A stretch of DNA of 64,000 bases from Spartinivicinus marinus (GCF_026309355.1 NZ_JAPJZK010000001.1:5042501-5106500); one strand, 5' to 3'; positions 32,713 through 42,700 are shown, numbered from the stretch's first letter. Numbers and translations: made by a program. The notes: a model not told the origin generated them from the sequence alone.

Positions 32713-32743
32713 TTTTTCCTTTCTTTAGAAGTTGTTCCTCTCC

Positions 32744-33877
32744 ATGGAAGAAAAAGTCGAAATTCAGTCAGGCGCGTTAGCCTTTACGATCAACCATCAT
32801 CAAAATAGCCAGCACTACAGTCTGTTTGATCTGTTAACATTTGGGGCCAGACAAAATCCTAAGCGTGGCTATTTATTTATTTCAAAAGTATTAGGTAAAC
32901 ATATACCCTGTCGACCTGCCTTAATGAGAAAAACCTATTGTCACCTGGCTGAAGCGACTCAGTTGATAGGGGATTCTTGTTTAGTAGTAGGGTTAGCTGA
33001 AACTGCCACGGGTTTGGGGGCAGGTGTAGCAGAAGCACTGGTAAAACCAGGGCATAATCTGTTGTATACCCATACCACTCGATATCAATTAATTGATGTG
33101 CCCGTTATATTCAAAATTGATGAAAGCCACAGTCATGCGCCTGCACATATTGTTTATCAACCAGCTCAGCAAATGAAAGTCAAGCAGGTACAAACAGCCG
33201 TTTTAGTCGATGATGAAATTACCACGGGTAATACTCTGCTCCAGTTGTCAGAAAAGTTAATTGATTATGTAGACGATTTGCAAAAAATTGTATGGGTTAG
33301 CCTGGTTAGCTGGTTATCTGAGCAGCGTAAAGCCGAGATACAACAGTTATTACCTGGTGTTGAAGTATCCTTTGTTTGTTTAGTAGCAGGAGATTTCCAA
33401 TTTACCCCAAGTGCAGAGTTTTCCTGTGATTTGCCTGCCAGGACTCAACAACAGATTTCTCAGCAAGCGGTGTTGGTTGAAATACGTAGAGGTATCACTT
33501 TTAATGAAGAGACCAATCGCTTTTATAAACTAACCGGAACACCTTTTACATTGGATGAACTGGTTAAGTCCGAAAAATATATTGTGCTAGGTTATGGCGA
33601 ATTTTTATATCAACCCTATAAGCTTGCAGAACAGATGGAAAGTCAGGGATTTGATGTCGTGTTTCAGTCAACAACACGCTCCCCAATTCTAGAAGGAGAT
33701 GGAATCAAGCGAAAGGAAATATTTGCCGTTGAAGATGGCTATGAAAACTACGTTTATAATCGCCCTGAAGAACGCACGACAATAATTGCTTATGAAACCT
33801 ATGCTCAATATAAGAGCTGTGGTCTAGCTAAACAAATTGACTGTATCCCTGTCATTCAACAGTCTGTTGAGGTGTAA
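32744..33877 (+). CDS. Ter-associated phosphoribosyltransferase with C-terminal TRSP domain
   Basis: 377 aa from ATG 32744 (a TTG at 32732 is in frame upstream). The orotate-type PRTase has the PRPP-binding loop VLVDDEITTGNTLLQL near residue 160 and HTTRYQLIDVP upstream. The C-terminal part has the naming motif of the TRSP domain (FQSTTRSPILEGDGIKRKE) near residue 310. In Ter operons such enzymes are predicted to join a base-like compound to PRPP. The product is not known. The next gene starts three bases after the stop. Confidence 0.85.
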   Translation: MEEKVEIQSGALAFTINHHQNSQHYSLFDLLTFGARQNPKRGYLFISKVLGKHIPCRPALMRKTYCHLAEATQLIGDSCLVVGLAETATGLGAGVAEALVKPGHNLLYTHTTRYQLIDVPVIFKIDESHSHAPAHIVYQPAQQMKVKQVQTAVLVDDEITTGNTLLQLSEKLIDYVDDLQKIVWVSLVSWLSEQRKAEIQQLLPGVEVSFVCLVAGDFQFTPSAEFSCDLPARTQQQISQQAVLVEIRRGITFNEETNRFYKLTGTPFTLDELVKSEKYIVLGYGEFLYQPYKLAEQMESQGFDVVFQSTTRSPILEGDGIKRKEIFAVEDGYENYVYNRPEERTTIIAYETYAQYKSCGLAKQIDCIPVIQQSVEV

Positions 33878-33879
33878 AG

Positions 33880-34620
33880 ATGTCACTCGTTGTATTTACT
33901 GATATTGATGACACGCTAATGCAAACAGAACGGAAGTGTTCAGTCAGTGACAAACTGCATCCAGGGGCCGTTGATCGAGATGGGCAAGTTATTTCTTTTT
34001 ATACAGAAAAGCAGCATAGATTAATAAACTTACTGGGTGATGGTAAATTGATTCCAGTAACAGGAAGAAATAATGCTGCGCTCTGTCGTACCCGGTTTTC
34101 ATTTAATCATGAAATAGTGATTAATCATGGGGCATTAGTGCTTAATCATGATCGAACCATTGATAATGGTTGGTTGCAAATTATTGAGTTAATGCTGGTT
34201 CAATGGCAGGAGCTTTTAGCAGAATGGACAAGGCAAGTTCAGGCAATAATTGATCAACAGCAGTTGCCATTACGAGCCAAAGTGATTACTGATTTTGATA
34301 TCAGCTGCTATGTCAGTATAAAGGTAGACAATCACGTTAATAAGATAGAGGATTTCTATTCATTATTGGAACCTATTATTAACGAGGTAAATGGCCTGGA
34401 AGAAGCTCGGGTTCATATTAACGGTCGAAATATGGCTCTATTGCCACCTTATGCTTCCAAAGCTAAAGCTGTTAATTATTTAAAGCAAAAATACCAAATG
34501 CTAGATGAGCATACATTATTTGTTGGGGCAGGGGATAGTTTAAGTGATATAGAGTTTATGAAAGCCTGTGATTATCTGGTAGTGCCACAAAACTGTCAAA
34601 TCACCGAACAAGCTTTATAA
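33880..34620 (+). CDS. Ter-associated HAD superfamily hydrolase
   Basis: 246 aa. Motif I FTDIDDTLMQT (nucleophile D7 and D9 of DxD), motif II serine/threonine in IPVTGRNNAAL, the lysine in ASKAKAVNYL and motif IV GAGDSLSDIEFM show an active Cof-type HAD phosphatase. In the Ter biosynthetic module a HAD enzyme is predicted to dephosphorylate a nucleotide-like intermediate. The ribosome site GAGGTG lies inside the preceding gene, so translation is coupled. Confidence 0.88.
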   Translation: MSLVVFTDIDDTLMQTERKCSVSDKLHPGAVDRDGQVISFYTEKQHRLINLLGDGKLIPVTGRNNAALCRTRFSFNHEIVINHGALVLNHDRTIDNGWLQIIELMLVQWQELLAEWTRQVQAIIDQQQLPLRAKVITDFDISCYVSIKVDNHVNKIEDFYSLLEPIINEVNGLEEARVHINGRNMALLPPYASKAKAVNYLKQKYQMLDEHTLFVGAGDSLSDIEFMKACDYLVVPQNCQITEQAL

Positions 34621-34646
34621 CAAGTAAGGATCAAGTGGGAAGTGAT

Positions 34647-35759
34647 ATGGGGCAACAACAATTGTTAACAGGCAGCTATCACCCAAAAGATTGTCAGTTT
34701 CTCTTGCAAGAAGCCGAAGGTGTAGAGTTATTGACAGTAGAGGAAAAAGAACAACGTTTACAGTCAGGTGTCCATTACTCACAGATGGTATCCATTGAAC
34801 ATGCTCCTACTCAAGCTTATCTTGAGATCTTTTATAAATTAACGGCTAAATATAAAAACAGACTGGCAACAGAAATTTTACAACTGGCTAAACTGCTCCA
34901 ACAAACGATTGGTAGTTCAATTACCTTGGTTTCTTTGGCGAGAGCTGGCACTCCAATTGGTATCTTACTAAAACGTGCTTTGTTAGCACTAGGCAGTGTT
35001 TCTTCAGTGCAGCACTATTCTATTTCTATTATTCGTGGCAAGGGAATTGATGAAGCAGCTTTGGCGTATTTACAAGCGAGTGGTGTGAAGGCTGATTCTA
35101 TAGTGTTTGTTGATGGTTGGACGGCAAAAGGCGCGATTACTCGAGAATTAAGACAGGCAATAGCAGGCTGGAATATAAAAAATAAAGACTATCAACTCAG
35201 TGATAAGTTATGTGTGGTATCAGATATTGGTTTTACTGCCCATTATGTAGCTACTCATGATGATTATGTGATCCCTTCTGGTATTTTAAATAGCACTGTA
35301 TCTGGCTTGGTTTCAAGGACTATTCGTAATCCGGGGGTGGTCGGTTTTCATCAATGTGTTACCTATCATGATTTACAAAATCATGATTTAAGTAACTGGT
35401 TTATTGAAGAAATTGCCAGTGAAATTACCCAATTGAATCCAGTTGTATTAGAAGCTCCAGAAATACTCGATCCACAGTTTCAGCATAGACAGCACCAGGT
35501 TGTATTAGCGTATTTAACTCAAGTAATGAAGTCGCATGATATTGCCGATATTAATAAAGTGAAGCCAGGTATTGCAGAAGCTACTCGGGTCATGCTGCGT
35601 CGGATTCCAGATTTATTGATTTTAAAAAATAGGCATCAAGAAGATGTTGAGCATTTGTTAATGTTGGCAGAAGAAAAACAAGTTAGTGTTACATTTGATC
35701 ACACCATGCCATTTAATGCATTGGCCTTGATTAAAGATTTAACAAGGAATCAGCTATGA
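34647..35759 (+). CDS. StiP-like phosphoribosyltransferase with PELOTA-type C-terminal domain
   Basis: 370 aa. The N-terminus has GSYHPKDCQFLLQEA (GSY-x4-DC-x-FLL), the signature of the family once annotated as cysteine protease StiP and now seen as a PRTase; VFVDGWTAKGAITREL is the PRPP loop-like motif. The C-terminal 90 residues (MLRRIPDLLILKNRHQEDVEHLLMLAEEKQ...) fit the PELOTA-like RNA-binding domain. GTG 34635, with AAGGA just before it, is an alternative start. Its TGA overlaps the ATG of the next gene (ATGA). Confidence 0.82.
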   Translation: MGQQQLLTGSYHPKDCQFLLQEAEGVELLTVEEKEQRLQSGVHYSQMVSIEHAPTQAYLEIFYKLTAKYKNRLATEILQLAKLLQQTIGSSITLVSLARAGTPIGILLKRALLALGSVSSVQHYSISIIRGKGIDEAALAYLQASGVKADSIVFVDGWTAKGAITRELRQAIAGWNIKNKDYQLSDKLCVVSDIGFTAHYVATHDDYVIPSGILNSTVSGLVSRTIRNPGVVGFHQCVTYHDLQNHDLSNWFIEEIASEITQLNPVVLEAPEILDPQFQHRQHQVVLAYLTQVMKSHDIADINKVKPGIAEATRVMLRRIPDLLILKNRHQEDVEHLLMLAEEKQVSVTFDHTMPFNALALIKDLTRNQL

Positions 35760-36634
35760 AAAAACATGCTGAGCAACTGTATTATCGATTAGGGGCAACA
35801 CTATATATGCCCGCAATCAGACCTGATCTTGCGCAGAGACTAACAACAACTCAGGCCGGGTCAGTGGTACTCTGTACGGAAGATGCCATTTCAGAGTCTC
35901 AAATTGAAGATGCATTAAAAAATATTAATAAGCTGTTGATGAGCTTTCCCCAAATAAATACTAATGTATTTATTCGTGCTCGCTCACCACAGGTTTTAGC
36001 TAATTTACTGGCGCTGGATACGATCGATCATATTAAAGGGTTTGTTATTCCGAAAATTGATCACAGTAATGTACATGAATATAAGGAAGCTGTTGAGGAT
36101 TCTGGTAAAAATACGTTTTATTTAATGCCAACAATTGAAACTGAAATAGCCTTTGATAATCAGGAGCTAATCCGACTACGAAAATTTATTGATACATTTC
36201 CTGTCGGCATTCCTTGTTTTAGAATAGGGGGTAACGACTTGTTAAGTCTGCTTGGTATAAAAAGGCCTGACTATGTAACGATTTATGAAACGCCTGTACG
36301 AATTGCCATTGACAACTGTATTACTGCTTTTAGGCCCTTTGGTTATCAATTATCAGCACCGGTATTTGAATATATTGATGATAAAAACTTACCTTTACTA
36401 AAAAAAGAGCTGATGCTTGATCGTGCTTACGGTTTTTTAAATAAAACGGCTATTCATCCTGTTCAAGTTGACTTAATTCAGGAAATTCTTTCTGTAAAAA
36501 ACGAAGAGCTTGACTTAGCTAAAAAAATTATTCTACATCAAGATAAAGCAGTATTTAAAGCAGATGGGCAAATGTGCGAGCCGTCTACTCATATCAATTG
36601 GGCAAAAAAAATGCTTGCCATTGATAGGAGATAG
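35756..36634 (+). CDS. Ter-associated TIM-barrel C-C bond lyase (CitE/HpcH-like)
   Basis: 292 aa. CitE/HpcH/HpaI-like TIM barrel: GSVVLCTEDAISESQI (acidic beta-2 motif), NVFIRARSP (arginine), GFVIPKIDHSNV (PKI/V-D/E), FYLMPTIETEIAFDN (metal-binding E) and CFRIGGNDLLSLLG. These are the usual Mg2+ and acyl-CoA/keto-acid site positions of the superfamily. Within Ter modules this lyase is predicted to cleave or form a C-C bond in the metabolite. Overlaps the StiP-like gene by 4 bases. Confidence 0.85.
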   Translation: MKKHAEQLYYRLGATLYMPAIRPDLAQRLTTTQAGSVVLCTEDAISESQIEDALKNINKLLMSFPQINTNVFIRARSPQVLANLLALDTIDHIKGFVIPKIDHSNVHEYKEAVEDSGKNTFYLMPTIETEIAFDNQELIRLRKFIDTFPVGIPCFRIGGNDLLSLLGIKRPDYVTIYETPVRIAIDNCITAFRPFGYQLSAPVFEYIDDKNLPLLKKELMLDRAYGFLNKTAIHPVQVDLIQEILSVKNEELDLAKKIILHQDKAVFKADGQMCEPSTHINWAKKMLAIDRR

Positions 36635-36640
36635 CTATAA

Positions 36641-36919
36641 ATGAAAGATTCTCGAATCAATAAATCGTCTTGGGATAAAGTTTGTGCCACGCTTGTCCAG
36701 CAGGCTAGGCAGAAAAATAATCTTACATTTCGAGATCTAGCTGAATTAATTAAACAAAAAACGAGTATTGATATAGAGCCAAATAATTTAGCTAATCGAG
36801 TTAATCGGGGAAACTTTTCAGCATCGCTATTATTGGCCGCTTTTTTTGCGATGGAAGAACCATTGCCAAGAAGTAATGAGTTAGAGAATATTGTCGTTAA
36901 GGTATTTGAGCAATCATAA
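36641..36919 (+). CDS. DUF6471-like small helix-turn-helix protein
   Basis: 92 aa. SWDKVCATLVQQARQKNNLTFRDLAEL, then NNLANRVNRGNFSASLLLAAFFAME. The spacing fits DUF6471, small proteins with an HTH-like core (LTFRDLAELI...NLANRVNRG). Six bases after the lyase gene, so it is the last member of the biosynthetic operon and may be its regulator. No DNA target is visible. Confidence 0.7.
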   Translation: MKDSRINKSSWDKVCATLVQQARQKNNLTFRDLAELIKQKTSIDIEPNNLANRVNRGNFSASLLLAAFFAMEEPLPRSNELENIVVKVFEQS

Positions 36920-36966
36920 CCCTTATTGTACGAAGGGGCACTATAATCTAATTTTGTTAGAAACTT

Positions 36967-37323
36967 ATGTCAATCTCACTTTCCATAGTTGTATTTATTT
37001 TGCCATTAATTGGTTGCTTGTTGATTTGTTGGCTGGTTGGCGAGTTGCTTAGGGAGTTTTTGGCGAGTGGTAAGCAGTTGATAGTTGCGACTATTTTAGC
37101 TGCTTTAACTATTTTGCATTTAGTTATAGCCGGTCCATTTGAATATCGAGCACAATGGGGGTTTTATAGCCTTCTACCTGGTATTGGACTCGTGCTATTA
37201 GTATTGCCTGAAATAGGTAATATAGTAAACATAAGATCAAATAAACTATTGCCTCTAGAGGTGTGGAGTGCTGTTGGTGTTTTACTCCTTGTCGTACCCT
37301 TAGTGATGTGGATGGTTAGATAG
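36967..37323 (+). CDS. Small integral membrane protein, unknown function
   Basis: 118 aa with about four hydrophobic segments: residues 5-28, 38-54, 66-84 and 98-116. One acidic-basic loop (IGNIVNIRSNKLLP) separates the last two. I do not recognise the family. The Shine-Dalgarno is weak. It follows the DUF6471-like gene by 47 bases and could be read with the module, but nothing ties it functionally. Confidence 0.65.
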   Translation: MSISLSIVVFILPLIGCLLICWLVGELLREFLASGKQLIVATILAALTILHLVIAGPFEYRAQWGFYSLLPGIGLVLLVLPEIGNIVNIRSNKLLPLEVWSAVGVLLLVVPLVMWMVR

Positions 37324-37358
37324 AAGGCAAAATATAGCTTATGAAAAGGCGTAACTAT

Positions 37359-37901
37359 TTACTTATTGAACTTGAGCGCTTTAATTAAATTATGTATTTC
37401 CTGGCATGATGGATGGTTTTTATCACAAGTAGTATAGATTTCTATAATATAGGAATCTTTAAATGTCGCATAGCTTTGTTCTAGGGTTGTAACGGTCGGA
37501 TCATATTTAATAGTAGTACTGATTTTGTCAAACGCTATACCACTGATTGACTGGGTGGCAGTATCATAAGGCGTATCTGGATCAGGTAATTTATTTTTTA
37601 TCAGATAGTTTTTTGCTGATTTTATGCTTTCAATAGAGTCTATAGGGATAAGACTAATAGCAAAAACACTATTTGTATTTTTCTTATTTGCTTCAAACAT
37701 TACCTCTTGATCTAGTTTCAAGTGATAAGTAACCTGACTTCCTATGGCCTGCTGATTTTGGATGTTAGCATCAAGAATCTCCCAAGACTTATCCAGGGTC
37801 ACTGATAGTGAAATCGACTCAGCGGCTAAGGTAGTTGAGATAACAGTTAGTAAGCTAAGAAGAAAAAAACGGCTAGCTAATAACATAGTCATTTGACTCA
37901 C
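37359..37901 (-). CDS. Secreted protein of unknown function
   Basis: 180 aa. Signal peptide (MLLASRFFLLSLLTVISTTLAA, cleavage before ES); in-frame ATGs at 37892 and 37886 are alternative starts. The mature part is beta-rich with no recognised domain. Two cysteines near the C-terminus (TTCDKNHPSCQEI) are probably disulfide-bonded. Convergent with the preceding membrane-protein gene. No family assigned. Confidence 0.65.
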   Translation of the reverse strand: MSQMTMLLASRFFLLSLLTVISTTLAAESISLSVTLDKSWEILDANIQNQQAIGSQVTYHLKLDQEVMFEANKKNTNSVFAISLIPIDSIESIKSAKNYLIKNKLPDPDTPYDTATQSISGIAFDKISTTIKYDPTVTTLEQSYATFKDSYIIEIYTTCDKNHPSCQEIHNLIKALKFNK

Positions 37902-38140
37902 TTGATACTATTCGTAAATCCCACAGTCAGTAGTAAAGTATAGCTAGCAATGACGTTATTTTATAACTTTTCTATGGATTAATATAGATTGGTGGGCTGC
38001 TATGATGATTATAATCCAATAGTCTTTTTTGTTGTAAAGTATTCAATCATCCTTTAATGATAAACGCCTGTTAACATAAACAGTGGCAATATTGTTATAG
38101 TAGGTGTCAATACCTTGTTAAACTGTTGTCATAACTGAGG

Positions 38141-38267
38141 TATACCCAATGCGAAGGTTTTTTTAGGTGAGGCCATCAAGTGACGAAGCCCCATGAGCCT
38201 ATATTAATAGGTGATTGGGGTTAGATGCGACGATAACAAAGCCTAACAATGATTCGCGACGGGTATA
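38141..38267 (+). repeat. 127-bp palindromic intergenic repeat, copy 1
   Basis: Begins TATACCCAATGCGAAGG and ends TTCGCGACGGGTATA, so the ends are imperfect inverted repeats (TATACCC...GGGTATA, with GCGAA/TTCGC). A central stem CCTAT-ATTA-ATAGG lies at about 38199-38212. A 128-bp related copy is found inverted at 43642-43769. The remaining gap (37902-38140 and 38268-38431) is AT-rich and shows no gene. Non-autonomous element is an inference. Confidence 0.75.
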
Positions 38268-38431
38268 ACATGGAAAGTGATAAGTACAAGGATAGTCATA
38301 AAAATATTGCATTTGTTGTTTTTATGGCTAAAGGAAGGTTGTTTTTAAAACTTTAGTTGTTGAAGAAGTTGAAATTCCAGGTTTTTAGAAGTTGGGTTAA
38401 TAGCTTTATTCTTTTAATGAGGAAGTTATAG

Positions 38432-38761
38432 ATGGTATACGTTTATCTAGCTATTGCCATTGTGGCCGAAGTGGCTGCTACCAGTGCTTTAAAAGCATCA
38501 GAAGAGTTTACTAAGTTGACTCCCAGTTTAATTGTTGTAATTGGTTATAGTTTGGCGTTTTATTTGTTAACCCTGGTGTTAAGAACCATGCCTGTTGGAA
38601 TTGCATATGCCATATGGTCTGGGCTTGGCATTGTGCTGGTTGCTATTGTTGGGGTGGTTGTTTATAAGCAAGTACTTGATTTACCTGCAATAGTGGGGAT
38701 GCTATTGATCGTCTTAGGCGTTATTATCATTAATGTATTCTCAAGAGCCGTCAGCCACTAA
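38432..38761 (+). CDS. Small multidrug resistance (SMR) transporter, EmrE-like
   Basis: 109 aa, four transmembrane helices. The proton/drug-binding glutamate is E13 in YLAIAIVAEVAATSALK (E14 in EmrE). GIAYAIWSGLGIVLVAIVG in TM3 and DLPAIVGMLLIVLGVIIINVFSR in TM4 match the EmrE pattern closely. Antiparallel dimers exchange protons for cationic antiseptics or compatible amines. Good Shine-Dalgarno (GAGGAAG). Substrate range cannot be read. Confidence 0.9.
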   Translation: MVYVYLAIAIVAEVAATSALKASEEFTKLTPSLIVVIGYSLAFYLLTLVLRTMPVGIAYAIWSGLGIVLVAIVGVVVYKQVLDLPAIVGMLLIVLGVIIINVFSRAVSH

Positions 38762-38821
38762 CCTCTTTGTTGGTTATTTAATCTAATCTTAAGGCTGGCT
38801 ATATACTCCAACAATTTTGCT

Positions 38822-38849
38822 GCTGAGGCTGGCAAATTTCAACCTCAGC
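38822..38849. terminator. Hairpin between the convergent SMR and aquaporin genes
   Basis: GCTGAGG (38822-38828) and CCTCAGC (38843-38849), 14-base loop, followed by TTTG. A weak terminator candidate for the SMR gene. Confidence 0.45.
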
Positions 38850-38876
38850 TTTGTCCATATAATCTACAACACTTTC

Positions 38877-39614
38877 CTACTGAGACAAGACTAAATAAAG
38901 GCTACTGGCGAGGCAAGCACCAGCAATTGGGCCTAATACAGGTACCCAAGCATAATCCCACTGGCTGGTGCCTTTATTGTTGATGGGAAGCATTGCATGC
39001 ATTATACGTGGGGCTAAGTCTCTGGCAGGGTTGATTGCGTAACCTGTGGTGCCACCTAGCGACATACCAATGACTACCACTAAAATAGCAACAGGCAGTG
39101 CACCTAACGAACCTAAGCCAATGGTTGTATTGGCATCATTTAACTGTAGGGTAGGGGTAGAAAAATATAAGATGACAAATACCAGCGCGAATGTACCTAC
39201 TAACTCTGAAAAGAAGTTTCGTGGTAGATTGCGAATAGCTGGACTGGTAGAAAATACGCCGAGTTTTGTGTTTTTATCTTCTGTTGCGTCAAAATGGTCT
39301 TTGTACACCAACCAAACAGTTAATGCACCTAAGGAGGCACCGATCATTTGTGCTAAACAGTAACTGGCAAGATTTTCCCAAGGAAATAAGCCAGCAAAAG
39401 CTAAACCTACGGATACTGCCGGGTTTAAATGAGCCCCACTAACTGGCCCTGCTACAACCACGCCCGTAAAAACAGCAAAACCCCAGGCAAAAGTGATGAC
39501 AATCCAGCCGCTATTATGGCCAATGGTTTTATTTAAGCTAACATTTGCGACTACTCCACTGCCTAATAGGATTAAAAAAAATGTCCCTAGCAGCTCTGCT
39601 ATAAAGGGAGTCAT
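38877..39614 (-). CDS. glpF: Aquaglyceroporin (GlpF-type MIP channel)
   Basis: 245 aa from ATG 39612-39614, chosen because GGAGG stands seven bases before it; the ATG at 39635 lies upstream of that site. Six transmembrane helices and two half-helices with NPA boxes: SGAHLNPAVSVGLAF and GYAINPARDLAPRI. The second box with aspartate after the arginine (NPARD) is the glycerol-facilitator type rather than AqpZ. No glpK is nearby, so the physiological substrate (glycerol or another small neutral solute) is an inference. Confidence 0.9.
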   Translation of the reverse strand: MTPFIAELLGTFFLILLGSGVVANVSLNKTIGHNSGWIVITFAWGFAVFTGVVVAGPVSGAHLNPAVSVGLAFAGLFPWENLASYCLAQMIGASLGALTVWLVYKDHFDATEDKNTKLGVFSTSPAIRNLPRNFFSELVGTFALVFVILYFSTPTLQLNDANTTIGLGSLGALPVAILVVVIGMSLGGTTGYAINPARDLAPRIMHAMLPINNKGTSQWDYAWVPVLGPIAGACLASSLYLVLSQ

Positions 39615-39755
39615 ATCCGTACCTCCAAACCACATTGATTTTTAAAAAAGATATGGTAATTAAAAAAGCGGCAATATATAGCAAGCTATTTTTGACTAAA
39701 TAGTCGTTATAAAATTGAAAGGCAATGTAAGGGTATTATTAAATCGAAGAATTAA

Positions 39756-39772
39756 GGGGGCATTTTGCCCCC
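39756..39772 (-). terminator. GC-rich hairpin downstream of the nuclease gene
   Basis: GGGGGCA (39756-39762), loop TTT, TGCCCCC (39766-39772). 17 bases after the stop of the nuclease gene on the minus strand; its tail is only moderately T-rich (TTAATTC), so efficiency is uncertain. Confidence 0.65.
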
Positions 39773-39788
39773 AGTTAAAGTAGGTAGG

Positions 39789-42700
39789 TTAGTGAAAAAT
39801 AAACCAATTGCTATTGCTTGTAATAGTTAATGACCATGGTTGTCGCCAACGGAGCTGACGCTGTTGCTCAAACCAAAATAAGGCTTGCGTCAGTTTATAA
39901 GCAGCATGATTAACCTGTTGTTGACTGCTGTTATTGTTTTGGTAGATAGCCTTTGCCTGACTGATATGGTTAGCCAGCTTTTGTTGTGCATTAACTGGAA
40001 AATACCACAATACTTGTGTTTGGTTAGCTAGGTAAAGACGATGGCCAGCTATTTCAATGGCTGCTGCTAAGCCTGACTTGTAAACCACCGGGTGGAATGT
40101 AGACGCTTTATCCAGCACCTGCTGTAAGTCAGAAGTCACTTTGTCAACCTGTTGCTGAGTCGCTTTATCATCAGTTTGAACTTCCATTGCCTGAAGTAAA
40201 GATTTAGTAAGGGACCATTTCAGCGAATGAGGGTAAAAGTGCCAAACATCATTAATTACTACTCTTTGATAAACAGTCCAGGCATGCTCTATCAGTTGGT
40301 TGAGCTCCGTTTTAGCTGATTTTTTAGGGGTAAGTTGTAGCTCGATAATGATGGGGTCATGATCAGAGGCGCTAAACAGGTTATCAGATTTCGGCAGTTG
40401 ACCAGAATACTTACGGCTGTATTCAAATAAGCTGTTCTCAACAGAGTTAATATGCCAGTCGATAATATCAACGACTTTATTAGCCAATGTTGGTGACGCC
40501 AGCGCATGATCTAAATTACCTAACTCGCCTTCATAGCTGTAACTAAAAGTCTTGTTACCATGGAGTTTTGTGTTTAAATTGATTAAACCATACCCTGTAG
40601 TAATGGTTTGAGGCGCTTGCCAAGGTTTTCCTGCTAACACCGTTTGAACCGCTGTGTTAATGGGGCGTGATTCTTGGTTCGCTTGAAAATCAGTGAGCGT
40701 AAGTAGCGGGTCCTCTTGACCGTAAGCATTTAAGTCGCCAAGGACAAGAATATTATCACCAAGTGATTTCTTATGTTGTTTCAGGTATTCCCCTAACCGA
40801 TAAGCAGCTGATACCCTTAACTCATTACAACTGCCTTGTAAATCATCAAGATAGTTAGGAGCAGTTGGCTTGCCTGTGACCCGTCCTCTGCTATCAAGCG
40901 ATATTTTTCCATCGAGAGCATATTCCAGGTAATCTTCAAGGCACATAGACCCTTTGGATTTAAAGTGATTAACAACAACGGATAATGTTTCTCCTGATTG
41001 AGTTTTAAAGGTTTGAATTAAACTGTCACGTTGTCCTTTATCAAAATCTCGCTGTTTGTCTTCGGCCGATGTTACTGTGAATTGTTGATGGGGCATAGTA
41101 ACGATATGGGGATTACCGACTATAGCAACTTGAGCGGGACGATATAAAATTCCTACTGTAATTGCATCATTGCCAATATAAGTCGATGACTTGGGTTTAA
41201 CAAATTGATAGTGATCATCAGGATTACTGATGGCCTGGTTAAGTGCAGTGACTAATGAGTGAATGGCACTGTTTTCAGTAAAACCATTATTTTCAATTTC
41301 CATTAAGCCAATAATGCCGGCATCCATTGCCACTAAAGCACTGACAATTTTTGTTTGTTGCAGCGTAAAGTCAGCTAAGTTGGTGGCTCCACGATTTTGG
41401 TTATTGGCAGGGTTGGGTGTGGCTCCAGGTTCAACACGGTTAAAATAGTTCAAGACATTGAAGCTGGCAATACGCAAGTTGCCGTGTTGCTTGATTGGTG
41501 GGGTGACTTGTCGAGGATAATGGGAGTGATCAAAGGCATTATCAGCAATGAGTTGCGTAGGAATCACACTGTATTGACCATAAGCATATTTAATAACCCC
41601 GGTTAGTTGGTCAATGGTGTCACCAATTCGAATGTAAAACTGGTTAGGCTCAAATGGTGGATAAAAACTGATCACTCCATTTTGTTGTTTATGATCGGTT
41701 TCGATAGTAATTTGATTTTGCTGGTTTGCTTTTGTTAGCTGCTTAGCTTCTTCACTAAGTGCAGGGAATAGCTGTGTTGGTTTGTATAAGGGGGCACCTT
41801 GAGTAAGGACCATATCATTGCGCCGACTCTTAAAATTGAAACCATAATTTTTGGTAACAGTTAATGCAGCATCACCATGCCAGCGTACTTGCATACCTTC
41901 ATAAGGCTCTAATGCTTGTAATGATGTCTCAGCAGTTAATTCAACAATACGCGTACTGTCTTGATGCTGGCTAGCCTTGGAACAAACTTGGGCTTGTTTC
42001 AACACTAGCTGTGTTTCGTTATAGTGCTCTTTCACTAAACCCTGCACTCGTACTTTGTCACCAATATTTACAGCAATGGTAGGAGTGCCAAAAACAAAGA
42101 TACCTTCTGAAGTATTAGGGTCTGCATCTTCATCCTGAACTTCTTCTTGAATAAAAAAGCCTTGGTAGCGGTTGGGAGTTAACTGAGTGACAATACCTTC
42201 CACCAATACATGATTATCGCTTTGCCACTTGTCAGTTGGAATCAGTGGGCTTCGCTCGCCTGGTCCTTGTAGCTGACTAATCAGAGAAACGTCACCCGTT
42301 TTACAGCTAATCGTGTTTTGGCTCGGGGTGCCAAAAGCAACATTGCCTAGGGTTTTAGCCATGACCTCTGCATTATTTGCTGAAGCAAACTGCCATTGTG
42401 CGGGCTGGTATTGCTGGCTGGCTTGTCCAATGGTGCGTTGAATAGTTTGGTCTTTGCCAAAATTATTGCGCTTGCCTGGGGTACCAATAATATCCAACAG
42501 TTGTTGGTTATAGAATAATGCTATTGGGTCATCCCCATTATAATTAATTACGGAGTTACTTGTGACTAGTTGTGCTTTATTCTTAATGGCACTATCTGCT
42601 TTTACATGGCTGATAACGAAAGTGGCTTTAGGGGCAAGCGTGCCATTGAGAGAAAGCGTAGCGGTTTTATTGAGGTCGCCATTAGTGTATTTAGTTAGCT

